64,000 nt of DNA from Lineus longissimus (Eukaryota > Nemertea > Pilidiophora > Heteronemertea > Lineidae). Made by a program: the position numbers and the translations under genes. Below are positions 36,280 through 49,121 of this stretch, in pieces (position 1 is the first letter of the stretch; each line of letters begins with the position of its first letter). The DNA lies in NCBI RefSeq assembly GCF_910592395.1, contig NC_088313.1, forward strand, positions 8,126,501 to 8,190,500. The letters are read 5' to 3'. A model generated the notes under the pieces. It saw only the letters and a list, made by a program, of their open reading frames with translations, was not told the origin of the DNA and did not search any database.

Positions 36280-37141
36280 TGAAACGGTCAGGGGCCATTA
36301 AGCTCACTGTATAGATATTTGGTGGTTAGGAATAGGAATTCATCCTGGTTTAAAAGGAACAAGGTCAAACCAAAGTGGGGATAAAATGTGATGTCTCCTT
36401 TTTAAGAGAACTTACCATAAAGTTTTTTATCCAAAACAAGTCACTCAAGAGTGATATCATACTTGGTTTCCAGTTCTGGCCCCCTAGTGGCCAAGTCAAG
36501 AATCAGATCAGACCGAAATTCTGTGTCAGAGGTAACATGACATTGGCCGGGTGTCATGTGTACCAAATTTCAAGTTGATTGGTCGTGTTGGTTAAGCGAT
36601 TAAGACACGTGCCACAGACTGACAGTTACACTCAAACGGCCAATACCGTTCATGCCATTTGACCTCTGCTCTGTGAGTGACCTTGAAAATTAGGTCAAAT
36701 CAAAAACCTGTCGAAGATTATATGATGTATTCTTGCTTGGAGAACATAAGATTACCATAGAAAAAAAGTCGCTAAGCGAGATATTGCCCGTTTTACCATT
36801 ATAGTTTTGGTCCCTTGGTGGCCAAGTTGAGAATGAGATCAGACCGAAATTTGGTGTCAAAGGTTATATGATGTAGGGAGTCGTGTACCAACCAAATTTC
36901 AAGTTGATAGCTTCAACGTGCCATATCTTTACATAATTTACACTCAAACTGCCTATTTTATTTACGCCATTTGACCTCTGTGACCTGGAAAACAAGGTCA
37001 AATCATGTGTACAAAGTTTGAAGTTCATAGCTTTTAAGAGTTAAGATATATGTGTCAACTGTTTTTGAAATAGGATTCGACGACAGACACGGTGGTAATT
37101 GCATGAATTGTAGACTCCCCTCGACTCCCCTACGGCATACA
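36280..37141 (-). repeat. Dispersed CGT-array repeat, copy D (inverted, truncated)
   Basis: Starts with TGAAACGGTCAGGGGCCATT, the inverted right end of the family, and finishes with GACTCCCCTACGG, the inverted left end of the copy C subfamily. About two monomers remain. The CGT array is almost absent (only CGACGAC near 37078). Confidence 0.75.
36479..36493 (-). promoter_or_regulatory. CTCF-consensus-like 15-mer
   Basis: Minus strand reads TGGCCACTAGGGGGC, a full match to the degenerate CTCF consensus. Confidence 0.4.
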
Positions 37142-37148
37142 CAGAAAG

Positions 37149-37349
37149 AAAAATCGATCTTAACTTGAAACAAAATTGTCTTGAACCGTTTGTCCCCAGG
37201 GCAAGATTAGTTGGTCTCAAGTGGAGATAAGAAGAGTCTTGACCTCTCGAATCGAGACTCTTTCATCTCGATTCAATTTCAAGACTCTTTTATCTCCAGT
37301 TGAGACAAACGGTTCAAGACAATTTTGTCTCAAGTTTAGATCGATTTTT
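37149..37349. mobile_element. Foldback (long inverted repeat) element, about 201 bp
   Basis: The outer arms starting AAAAATCGATCT pair through CAAAATTGTCTTGAACCG into an inner GGAGATAA...GAGTCTTGA segment. The left arm carries about 20 extra bases. It has no coding capacity and lies directly beside copy D. Confidence 0.75.
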
Positions 37350-38713
37350 GTACTCCATTCAAGATAGCGACGTCTTCATTTGACAAATAGCCTTCCCGGC
37401 TGCATCCTTTTTTACCGCCCCTCCTACCTCTGGGCGGTAAAAACGCCTGATATCATTAGGATGTCCCTGCTGGTGGAATGAAGTTCACCCCAATACTCAT
37501 TTTACTTAAAAAATTACCTTTATTTTGAAATCGTGTCAAAACTTGAACAAACATTTAATGTATTAAGGGGACCATCCATTCATTATGTACGCAGGAAAGG
37601 GGGAGGGGTCTAGCCAAAATATCTGATGCATGTACTTTCTCTGTACATTTTAGTAACAAGTTTGTACAGCTTAGAGGACTCATATTCGAATTCTATGCGT
37701 AGTTAAATGAATGACCCCCAGACATATTTATACCTCAAAAATATGAAAACGTTGTAGCACAGTCTTTGGATATTGTGGTCATTCACCCAGACACCGGCTT
37801 CAATATGAATCATCAAATATCGTAACCAGATGAAAATATTGACAAATATGGCAGTTATTTTTCCTATCTATAAATCACTACGCATAACAATCCAATACTC
37901 CTGATGCACTTTGCTCTAAAAAATTATTGCCACCATGCAGTACCAAACACTTGATAACAGAGAGGTTCTGATTGACTCCTACTCAGACTCCGATTAATTT
38001 GGAGTGGGAGTTGGGCCAGATCTGAACCTCCCTGTACCGTACTTTATTGTGTTCCGAGTCAATGTCCAAACGACTGTACATTAATATTATAGCGGATTAT
38101 GTCGGCAGAATTGCTATCAAAACTTCAACATGGACAAATCTATAGGCCTAGTTATGTTTGCCATAACCATAGCCAGAATCACTTATCAAAAATATTACTG
38201 ATCAAAATTATCAGACTATTGCACACATTTTGGCAGACCTAAATGTATGCATCTTGGCCACAACCACACATAAATTATACAAGATTCCTCATCAGTTCTC
38301 TAAACAGAAACAATCACCTTTGCTTCATTACCTAAATGTATGCATCTTGGCCACACCAACACAGAAATTATACAAGATTCCTCATCAATTCTCTAAACAG
38401 AAACAATCACATTTGCTTCATTAAGCCTGACATACACTTGGAGCATTTTCTATGCTTGATACATATTATCATTTAAAATAGGCTCGGCCCACGGTGAAAT
38501 CTCACTTGCTCAGGAAATCATGAGTCTGCAAGATCGGGGTCCTTAAATCTTTCGAATGTTTTCAAATTACTGATCAAAATTATCAGACTATTGCACACAA
38601 CTTGTCTGGGCAGACCTATGCATCTTAGCCACACCCACACATAGATTATTCAAGATTCCTCATCAATTATCTAAACATATGACCAACAAATGAAACCGGC
38701 AGGGAGCACTGTT
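37350..38713. other. Non-coding stretch with local tandem repeats
   Basis: At 38197-38690 a unit of about 101 bp (ATGCATCTTGGCCACA...TCTCTAAACAGAAACAATCAC) occurs twice in tandem, with a third diverged copy around 38610-38680. A block TTACTGATCAAAATTATCAG occurs at 38195 and about 38569. No gene seen. Confidence 0.55.
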
Positions 38714-41700
38714 CTATGCAACTCGTTCCATCTTGTCCGAGAGCGTGTGAAGCTTCATTGGCAGCTTCTGGTCGTCGAGCACACCCAGGAATACTCTCTG
38801 GAAAAATATCAAGGTACACTTGATTGGTGGTGGGTAGTTAATATTGAAAATATAATAGGAAGCCATCATTAGCTTCACCGCTTCAGCCAACGAACCGACC
38901 ACCAAGAACTCTGTGTCATCAGCAACGAGCCGATATTCCTTTGAATCAAGGATATCCCCATCAGCAATGATATGTGGGAAGGGAGTTTTGGGTGCCTGAA
39001 AAAGAAATAATTTGATGAAATGTTATGACCCGACCTCCTTTTAGATCCCTGAAATAGATTTAATTTGGCAACCATCAGCCAGGACAGCTCTCAGGTTTGT
39101 TAAGTGGTTTCTTGCTTCACCATCTGCATCAATGATTCTGGAGGACACGTATCATGGTTGAACTAAACTTAGCACTAAAAGGACGACGTGTAGGAGGTTG
39201 GCATCTCATATGTTATGTTGACCCCTGATCACTAGACCAGTGGGGTGCAGGGTTAACATTGAGCACTGCATCCCTCAAATCTACTGGTGTCCTTTAACTG
39301 GCATGTACAGTACAGCATTTTCCGATGATGAATTTTGAAGACCATATTTTTGAAGGATTTATCTTGGACCTTACCTTTTCTTCCTTGGCAACCAGCCAAG
39401 AAACATCCTCTTTTAGCAAGCATGCCAATTTAATTAGTGACGCTTGGATTACTGCAAAGGGAAAGAGGCATTTTCAAATGTAATTTGTGTCCCGGATAGT
39501 GGCAGATGAAACTAATTCAGTACCAGTAGGTACTTATTCTTGGAACCACCCATCAGTTCCATCAGTGTGAATGACCAGGTTAAGGGTTAATATGGGCTCT
39601 TTACAGGGAATATCCAAACCATAATTGCAATTATCAATAACTTACCTTCAGAGTCATCAGTCAGACGCTGGAGGTCCTCCTTCGTTTTCCCCTTGGCAGG
39701 AATTTGCAAAATCCTCCCCCCCCCCCTTATTGACCAGGGCAAGGTCAAACTCGTCTAAATATCGGTCGCTAATTATGTAGTACTCCTCTGCAAACTGAAA
39801 CAAAAGCAAATTTTTAAAATCCATTTTTCAACCTTTATTCATATGAGGAATACGTGATGGCAAACCCCTTTCCCCAGTTATTAACTCTGACAGTACAAGT
39901 CAACTGTAGAGCCTGGGATAGGGCAACCTGTGCACAATCTTACTCCCATGACAATGCATGTAGATTGCGGTGGATGTGGGAAAACCACAGACTAGCTCTC
40001 AAACACAAATGAAGAGAAAGAGGCACACCAGCGGTTTGTTCTTGAAAGAACAGACAGTTCTTGATATGGGATAAGTTTTCACAAGGATGCCAAAATTTTT
40101 CTCTTCCCAGGAAGGGTCGTTTGTTGCTTCCATTCATTGACTCAATTTTTCCCTGATTGACCAAATGCAAGTAGCCTTTTAACCCTTAACACATACACCT
40201 GAAATGTAGTTTTTTAGAATACACACCTCTTTGGCAGTGAAGAGCGACGGGTATTGCTCTTTTATCTGTTGTACAGAGTAACCTTCAGTTACAACAAGCC
40301 TCCGACGATCCGCAAAGGTACGGTCCATCAACACCTTCATCTTCGTTTGATCCATGTTCTTTTTAGTCGCCTCTACCTTCATCCATTCCTGGAACATAAA
40401 TGCAGCAGCTTTAGTTTATTGCATTGACTTTATCTGTGTGCAATTAATGCCTATGGGATGCAGTATTATCAAATTGCAACCCCAACAGTCCATCCTCCGT
40501 GACATCTGGTAGGCATCATAAATGGTTGTTTGAGATTTCCGGCAATAACACCATCCAATTCAAGAAATCACTATGCGTGTGTGGGGAGGGGGAGGGGGTT
40601 GTAAAGTAAACAAATCCAACACTGAGGGGGTCATGAGACCAAAGATGGCCACCAGCAAATGCCAAGCCACAGTCTGAAAAGTTGATATAGTGTTGATACA
40701 GTGCACACAATCTCTGGGCTCACCAAGTAGAAGAATTAGGCAGTCATCAAGCATGGGAAACAAACAATTTACCTTATGCTTGGCAATGGCTGCCTCACTT
40801 TCTCCAGGCAGTGATATCGGTAAGAAATTGGGCAACGGCCATGGACTTGCAGTGGTACTCTCGGCACCAGTGGCAGATGTGGTGGCCTTTTGAGTCGTCT
40901 TCGTCTTCTTCTTCTTCGCTGCAACTTCTTCAACATCACTATCAGCCCCTCTGTAGTGTGCATTTCGAAAGTATGTGCCTATCTGGGAGTACAAAGTGTC
41001 CTGCAAGGTAAAATAAGCTTGTTATTGTAAGCAAACCGCACTATGTGACTGATGGCTGGTGCAAATTCTATCAGTACCTACTCAATATCCTTTCATTTTA
41101 TCTACAAAACGGCTTTTTTCTTGCATTTTGCACATTTTGGCACTCGGTCAAAGTCACTCATTCCATTTGGACTGAGTCCATAGAATGGATACTACCCACT
41201 AGCAATATAACATACCCCGGACCCAATTTCTTTCATTGGGATCACAACTAGAACTAATTTTTGTGAAAGTCTGATACATACCGTCGGGTTAGAACCTGGA
41301 AGGGTTGACCTCAGGCAAGGGTATAACGCGCTAGCAATATCCTTCTTTTGGGATGACCCTGGATAGCTGGAGTGAAAACAAAATTTCTAATCACACCAGT
41401 AGACTAAATTTGTTTTGAATCAAACTTATTGGCATGGGGATATTCTAAAAATACAAAATACCATAAGGAGCAAGTCCATCAAAAGCTCTATTTTCAGTTC
41501 AGCCTGCAGGTTTTCCTTCAACATGTTCAATAAGAGAAGCCTTCCTACATCGATTTGTCTCCAGTTACCATAATATTTTCTATGTTTTGATTATGACCTC
41601 CTCTATTTATACCTGTAACTTTCAGGTCTATTAAACCAGTACTTCTTGAGCATTACCAAAATAAAGATAACGCGTGCCATCCTTACTGGTCAAGCTTTTC

Positions 41701-42822
41701 CAAACTTGGTAATAGGGACACATATTTCCTTCCTGCCCCCTTTTAGTTGAACTCCTGTAATTGGTACAACTACTGGGCATTGAACAGTACACAGCACATG
41801 ATTTAGCTTTCTCTTTTAAATCATAAGAAAAACTTACTGAATTCCATAATTATAATTGAGGTCGTTATACAAAACCCCAAATAGTTCTGACTTCTGTCCC
41901 TTCCCTAGCGGTCTTGCCTCATGTTCAGTTTCGAGGTGCTTCCTGAGTTTCTTGGAAAACTGCTCTTTGGGAACGCAGTAGTCAGATGACCAAGGCTTTT
42001 TCCTGTGGAATGGAACAAAAGGCATGCAATGAATATTTCAACAAGGCTACATGTGATCAGACACACAGCTCATGAGCTGCTAGTTGGTCCATTTCAATTC
42101 CAATGACAGACTCTCCATCTATCCAATCGAAAATGAGCTGAAATGCTGGAACAGAGCAGGGTTTTCCCTGTCACACCTTTTCATCCGAAGGTACACTCTT
42201 TAGGCAAGAGTGTTTCTGTATATTGCTGGCTTGGGAATCATCCGATACACTCTTAATTCTGAATGGACAAAACTGAACAGATGTTCTTTTTTCTCAAACT
42301 AAGCCGATACATGAATCCTAAAGCACTGGAGGTAGTGGTGTTGATATTTTTTTCAATACCTACCCTGAAGTGTCGTTCTTTGTAAGGATACAATAATCCA
42401 CTGTAGATGTAGACAAGATGCTACGATTATCTTCCTCCACACTCGTGTCAGCTAAGAAACTTGCACTGTCTGTTGTCCGATCAGCCGAATCCACGATACT
42501 TGTGTTGAGCATATCAAAACCGCCTGAGAGATCAGCCGAATTGCCTTGAACTGGGATCACCAAATCAATTTTCTGAACTATTTGCAATTTCATGTTAGCT
42601 TCAATGTCATCAAAAGTAATATCGATCCAATCCCCCCAACACTTGTCATAGTATTGGACGCTGACCACATCATGATCAGCTACCATGATCTTACGAATTT
42701 CAGTTGCAATGTTGGCTTTTTTCACAGTAACCAAGTTCTTTATCCCGCCACATGTCAAATGAACAGTGATGATATCGTCCGTTGCCATGTCACTGGCACT
42801 GCCGGTTGCCATATTGTTGAGC
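38714..42822 (-). CDS. Eight-exon gene of a multicopy animal family (PB1-like N-terminus)
   Basis: Exons (minus, 5' to 3'): 42822-42364, 42002-41838, 41366-41282, 41000-40773, 40388-40227, 39794-39646, 39451-39375, 38995-38714. Each has GT-AG borders and phases fit at every junction. ATG is at 42812, stop at 38714. Exon 1 encodes a ubiquitin/PB1-like segment (VHLTCGGIKNLV...VSVQYYDKCWGDWIDITFDD). Exons 2-3 give RKHLETEHEA and HYPGSSQKKDIASALYP, exon 5 FADRRRLVVTEG, and exon 8 a closing domain (FLVVGSLAEAVKLMMASYY). About 531 residues are expected if one base is removed from an 11-G run in exon 6 (39716-39726); as written it shifts the frame. The family is widespread in fishes and invertebrates and annotated as SAMD3-like or uncharacterised; function unknown. 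Confidence 0.75.
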
Positions 42823-43807
42823 CTGTAAACAATGGTAAATGGAAACATTTTCAGAGGATGGTATTGGTATTGAACTCGCGTTCGAAAAAGAAATCCATAA
42901 TTTTCTAATTATACTGATAATATGCATGTTCACACAACCATCATGACCATAATAATAGGCATGACAGGGACCTAGCCGTGATGTCAAAAATCATGTCCGT
43001 TTACTTGAAAATCGGCTAGGAGCCGCTCATTTGTCCACAGACAGATTTCGCCCATACAGACAGCTGCTGTGTCCGTCACAGGCCAGACCCATTTCCAATA
43101 AGGGATTTTGGCTCAAAAATTATAATCGTTGAGAGTAGGCCTGCCTGAGACCCTTTCAATTTTACAGTAGTAACAAAAGAACATGATTGCTTATGAGCGG
43201 CTCCTACCCGATACCCGATACCCCAGTATTTGGCCATTCAACAGAGAACCTGGTGTTCATCAAAGACTTCATCTCAGATTGTTATTTTCTCAGTTGTGAT
43301 ACTTAAATATTGTGATTTTAAAAAATCACAACCAACACACCAAATAAAATGCTCTTGACATGAAATGAAGAGCAGTAGAAGTGCATTCGTGCTGATTTGT
43401 GGATACATGGATGATACTGCTCCCCGAAGGCCAAATCTAGGTATTTCATTCTCTTAGAATTCAACTACTAGTTTAGGGTATAAATGACCATTTTCTGTCG
43501 CGGCTTAGATTGTTTACATTTGTATGTGTTGGACGTTGGTCATGATTGATATTTGATGTCACAGTTCGAGTCCCCATTATGTGAACATGCCCAAATACAG
43601 AAAGGTCAATCACATTTTCTGAAGTATGGCTATTCGTAGCATACATGTACTCACACTAAAGTCATAATTCTTATCATATATCAGACAAGAGCAAAACCAA
43701 TGACCATGTCTGATCAAGTTGAAGGTGCTCCACCCCTAGCTTTTTGAATTCATGGCATGCATGGGGGAGCAGGCCTACAAACAAGGGGGGTGGGTGTCAA
43801 AAATTGA
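42823..43807. other. Non-coding 5' flank of the eight-exon gene
   Basis: An acceptor (TTGTTTACAG) at 42823 implies an upstream non-coding exon, which I could not place. No other feature recognised. Confidence 0.4.
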
Positions 43808-45339
43808 TTATGCATACACCTTGTGGTGCAGTACAACAGCAGGACCAAACTTTGTCTGGTACATGGACAACGGGTGGGGATCTAAGAGATTTGCAGGTGA
43901 AATCAGATCTTGCCGATGTGACGTATCAACTATGAAACCATGAATGCGCTTCTCGAAGTAGAGTGAGTATCGCCTCTCAACCAATAGAAGAGGCTGCCCA
44001 TGTAGAGGATGTACAGATTTCACCAAACCAAATTCATATAGTTCCTCATGGTATGGTGCCAGTACAACAACAGACCCTGCAGAATATCTGCAACCTTGCA
44101 CTACCACAGCAGAGTAGCACTGCAGCTCTTGTACAGCGGCACCTTGGTCATTCGTCATCTGGTCAGATTCTTGCATGATGAGGCCCACTGCCTTCAAGAG
44201 ATCCTGAACATCAGGGGTGAGGCTGTCAACTTGTACCTTCTTTTCTTTCACGAACTGAGGAGTCCCATAGGCAAGACACTCAGGCTTGGTATTCTCATAG
44301 CATTGTTGTAGCTGATGGGCAGAAGCAAGTGTTTTGCAAATGTTCTTCACATTCTTGGTTTTCTGAGCAGAAGATTTCAAGACATTGTGCTTCCCTTCAA
44401 ACCGGAGAGTCCAATATGATGTGGGCACTGAGAACTTTTGCATTAGCTGGGGATAATGCAGGAGGTAGTGAGACTTTGGTTTCATTACATAATCAGGGAA
44501 CAATGAATGCCACAGTTTCAGGAATTCAGAGATGAAATCCTGAAGATAACCCAGGACATTCCTGGGGATGGAATGACTACACATTATGTCAACCAGCTCT
44601 TGAAGATCCAACAAGAGACCCCAAACATCATCATCATGAGGCACACCTTCTCCAACGAGTATTCCAAAAAGCCTCCGCAGGCACCATGTCTGGCATGCAG
44701 TTTGCTTCACTGCAAACTTTGAAATTTCTTCACTCATTTCGGAAGGTTTAGTGGATTTGTTTGGTTCCCCATAGTCTAGATTTCGAATAGCCTTATTCAG
44801 AGACTTCAGTGAGAAGAAACCTTTTTGCAACAGTACTTGACTACCAGAACAATCAGCTCGCAGGCAACACCCTCAAAGATATCGTGTGCCAAGTCTGGTG
44901 GCAAACCTTCAGCAACATGATAATGTTTGAGAGCATTGAGAGGGGAATCCTTCTTAACACCATATGTACTGGAAAGACGCGGATCTTCAGTAACCATCTC
45001 AATCTGATCATTGTAAGAATCAATGGTCCTTTGAGTGAACTCCTGCACATCATGTATCACTTGAATGTCGTCTCTCGTAGCCATACAGAAGCGACAGATG
45101 AGCCCAGATGAGAAGTTTTCACTATAACCACCAATCTGATGACAACCAAGATTATCTCCACAGACAAGACAGAGTGCACCCTTCACCTGAACATTCAAAC
45201 CTGAGGAGGTCAGGTGAATCCCTTCACTCTCAAGTTGCTTCAAATCTCTCAGAAATGGGGCCAATATTGCCTCTAGACCATATTTCTTAACATGGATGCT
45301 TCTTGCAAGGCATGCGACTTGAATGACGTAAAGCCTTGA
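43808..45339 (-). pseudogene. Multicopy CACTA-like transposase family, copy 2 (core and C-terminus)
   Basis: Homology begins near 45339 (SRLYVIQVACLARS). It has the block missing from copy 1: CLVCGDNLGCHQIGGYSE, CRFCMATRDD, YGVKKDSPLNALKHYHV, LPPDLAHDIFEGV. A 1-nt deletion near 44830 (VVKYCCKK against LLQKGFFSL) splits it. The second part runs WCLRRLFGILVGEG, MKPKSHYLLHYPQLM, WTLRFEGKHNVLK, HQLQQCYEN, then about 150 residues ending near the stop at 43808. The N-terminal zinc-finger part is absent; the sequence upstream is a TGCA microsatellite (45391-45416). A single defect suggests this copy died more recently than copy 1. Confidence 0.6.
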
Positions 45340-45951
45340 CCTAACTTCAATTCCCCTGTGTGTGTGTGTGGCAGTGCTATCAATCACGACATGGATGCAT
45401 GCATGCATGCATGCACAATGTACATAGCTCATGAGCTACACTAAAAAACTACAACAAAGACTACGGGCGGAGAAATTAACTCAGATACAGCTGGTTGTGA
45501 CGAGTTTTGGTGGAGATCGGATGGATCGATGATATTAGAAGCTGGGTTATTGGGCTTATTAGCAGCGGATACTACGGCGATAGAACTTTACCTGATGAAA
45601 AATCGACAAATTCGAATCAATCACAGAGCGGCATGAAAATGTCAACAACTGTGGCGGCGCGCACCGGACCTCGTGGTTATTACGAGATCTTTTTTCATTC
45701 AGTCGATACCGCTGAATCTCAACTTCAGTAAAGGGATCTCAACTGAAGATAGGCCTAACTCATGTATATCTTCAAATCAAAATACGATTGTTTTACATCT
45801 AATCGAAATCGCTGCATCTCAAATTAGTAGAAAAGGATCTCAATTGAAGATAGGCCTGTCGCCAAATAAAAACAAGATCGGACATCTCAAGTCGAGACAA
45901 TATTTATTGAATAATTGTTTCAAATGAATGTAATGATGTCTCAAAACCATC
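45340..45951. other. Spacer with simple and tandem repeats
   Basis: Holds a TG run (45359-45370), a (TGCA)n array (45391-45416), and a roughly 102-bp duplication whose units share GGATCTCAA(C/T)TGAAGATAGGCCT at about 45731 and 45833. The motif resembles the arm of the foldback at 37.2 kb. Confidence 0.5.
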
Positions 45952-48900
45952 TTACGTTTTCCATCTTACGCACGCGACGCAGCCGAATCCGTTTTCAGAC
46001 GCATCACCGAAGATGACTAATATTGGTTGACCTTCAGACTCGGGTGAGGTTAGGCATCGTTCGATTTTGTATGCTTTCAGCCTCTGCAAGTCTTTAAACC
46101 ACGTTGCCCATTTTTGTTTTACAGGCTCAGGGAGGTCTTCATCCCATTGATATTTCTCCTTCCACAACTCTTGTAACCAGATCTTTGCAGTCAAGATGAC
46201 TGGAGCGGCGATGCCTATCACGTCAAAAACTCCCGCTAGGGCACTGAGTACCATCCGCTTTGTCAGCTTGTCAGGAATTTTCATCAATTGGCCTTCTTCC
46301 ATTGCTAACCATTTTGGTGGCTTCACCGCGATTGCAATTTCATCAGTTTTCCGATCCCAAACCGCTCCTAGAACCTTTTCATTTGGAAGCTCTGATTTGG
46401 TTTCCTCTCCGTGTGTCGGGATATTAGAGATCCATTCTTTGATTTTGAAATGTCCACTCTTGAGTATCTTGTCAACCTCACCCGCCCGTTTTGTTGCGGT
46501 TTTGGTATCCGTCAGTGAATCGCAGATGTCGTCCATGTGCCAGCAGTTCTTGTTGGTTGTGACCGCCTCAGGTAGTAGATCTTCGAATTCCTCCGCCGTT
46601 AGGTCCATCGCAGTATTCGCAATCGCTGGCGAAGATATATCTCCGAACGTCAGCACTTGTTTCACGTATATATCGGGGGGCCGATTTTCATAGTTTCTCC
46701 ACAGAAATCGATGTGTGTGTGCATCTCGGATTGGATTCACTAATATCTGGTGATATATCTTGGAAACATCTCCCATAATGGCCACTGGGTTTTCGCGGAA
46801 TCTTGTCAAAACTCCAACCAGGTTATTCAGTAGATCAGGGCCTTTCCATAGATATCTGTTCAAGTTGTGTCCCTGGAAGCTGGCGGCAGAATTGAAGACC
46901 AGGCGGCATGGAGTTGATTTCTTCTCTGGACGATACACAACATGGTGGCTTATATAATGCACGGGACCCTTGTGGCTTTCTATCTCATCCTGGTATAATT
47001 TCCTGGCTGAACCCTGTGCCACAAGATCATTTATCTGGTCGTCGTACATGTTTGCGTAGTCCGCATTTTTTATCAACCGTTTCTCCGTGCTGATCAGTTT
47101 TGCCTTCACTTGATAGTAATTATCTGGCAGCTCAGCAGGATCACGCAGCCACGGTAGTGGTATCACCCATCTGTTTCCCTCCTTTTTCGCACTGTCCCTG
47201 ATCATCTGTGCCTCCTCTCTCTCCACTAGATTCAGCTTCTTTTCCAGGTGCGTCTGTTTGATACAGCAAGGATTTACTGCCACTCCCATTTGTTCAGTAG
47301 CCCAGAAAGCGGTAATGTCAACCGGTTCCAACAGAGAGACATGATACTCGCTATATGTCATTTCAGAATTGAGGGATGCGGCGCCAAACACAACAGGAAC
47401 AAGAATAGAATTCCGAATAGCGAACCGCTCATTTACGTGCGTGGTCCTGCCATGAAACTTCGCATGGTCAATGCCGATCAGGATATCAACGGGTCCTGAA
47501 CCTCTATTTAGTGCGGCGAATTCTTTTCCCACAACCCTTTTTAGATGTTCAACATCACCGTACGCAATGTCCTCGCCAATTTTCGGAATGGCGATAACTT
47601 TGATACTGAAGCGTGAATTTCCATTGACGGATTGCACCTGCATATTGTGAACCTTGCTTTCTAATAATTCTTCTTGGCCACCTACTTTGCTTATATTGAT
47701 GACAATGTCTTTGCCCCGCAAACCCAAGTCCCTAGCGTATTCGGCCCGAATCAATGACAGTTGCGACCCACTATCAAACAACAGCGTGCCAGCTTTGGTG
47801 GCTTGAGTTTCAGAGTTTATGCCAATTAATGAAATGACAGGTAACATGTTCGCACTACAGGAGAGAACTGAAGTGTTGCTGGCAGCGCGGTCAAATGGAG
47901 CCCCGTGTAAGAGTGGATGATGACTAAATGGACAAATTTTGCCATCGGTGACGATTTCACAATGTTTTCTAACGCGACATGGCCCACGGTGTATGCGCAG
48001 ACAAAAGTAGCATGCTTTCACTTTCCTAACTTCAGTTAACCTAGTTTCCAAATTCATGGCTTTGAACTTTGTGCACTCATGAGGTTTATGTTGATGTTTA
48101 CAAACCCAACAATTGGGACTATAATTGGAACCACTATAACTTTGAGTAGACCTATTGTCTGATTCAGGTTGTGCAGTCACAGTCTTATTTTCTGACGTAA
48201 CACTACTGTCCGAACTAGAAACATTCACCGCATGCTTCACATGACCAGATTTTGAACTATGGATGAATGGTGAAATAAAAGTGTCAATAGAAGGTTGAAT
48301 GTTCTTAGTCTGCTGGTGCGAAGCCCATTTCAGTCTGTCGTTAAATTGCAGTTTCTTTTCAATCAGGCCTATGGTAGTAGAATTGTTCAAATCAGCTGGG
48401 CGTTTCAATTCACTGAGCGCATTGTAAATTTTCTTGATCAAATGGTGCAACTCAATAAGCTGGGCAAGATCGTTTTCCTGGACTGTTTTGAAACGGTTAA
48501 GTGTGCCAATCAAAACATCTGACGCCAAACGGGGATTCCCATATTTACTGTCAATGCATCCCAAGCCGAATCGTAATCTTTCTCACCCTGAATCCAATCA
48601 GTTGGTTTTTGACCAAGACATGTTTTCAATATATACAAAGCTTCCTCATAGGAATAACGACCTTCAACTAGGAACTTGAAATCACGTTTGAAATCAAAAT
48701 ACTCTATAATATTTCCCGAGAACTTGGGCAAAGGGGCTTTCTCAGTTCTGATCTGCAATGTCTTTAGCGTTTTACTGGAACCTGGAGCGGCACTTGGGTC
48801 TGATTTCAACATGGGAGTTGCAGGCGGTGGGTCTTTAAATAAAGACTTGTAATCGTTTATACAGATTGTTAGTTTATCACAACCCTCCGTGATTGGCTCA

Positions 48901-49121
48901 ATCCACGCAAACTCTTCATCAATTTTATCAGAGTCTACAAGCATCAGGTATTGATGGCGTTTGAGGACTTCCTCTGACGCCCCTTTGAACTTACCCTCTG
49001 CTTCCTCCAGTTCCGGTATTGGCCGTTCTTCTCCCATAATGAATTTCACAGAGTTCTGAATCCGGGTGAGCATTCCTTTTGCCACACTGCGCGCTTTTTT
49101 GGAATTTTCTAAATCCGCCAT
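45952..49121 (-). pseudogene. BEL/Pao retrotransposon gag-pol, truncated in RNase H
   Basis: Gag begins at ATG 49121 with a DUF1759-type region (LPKFSGNIIEYFDFKRDF...YILKTCLGQ). A 1-nt deletion near 48555 shifts the frame. The second frame (48564-45952, 870 codons) continues YGNPRLASDV, zinc-binding CWVCKHQHKPHEC and CYFCL segments, an aspartic protease (LLFDSGSQLSLI), RT (GDVSKIYHQI, LTFGDISSP, catalytic HMDD where most elements have Y-x-DD) and the start of RNase H (VIFGDASENGFG). It stops at 45952 before integrase. The missing half is of the same kind as the fragment at 19.4 kb but they are separate copies. Confidence 0.88.

Noticed and set aside
46196-46693. Plus-strand 165-codon open frame
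   Set aside because: Antisense shadow of the BEL reverse transcriptase.
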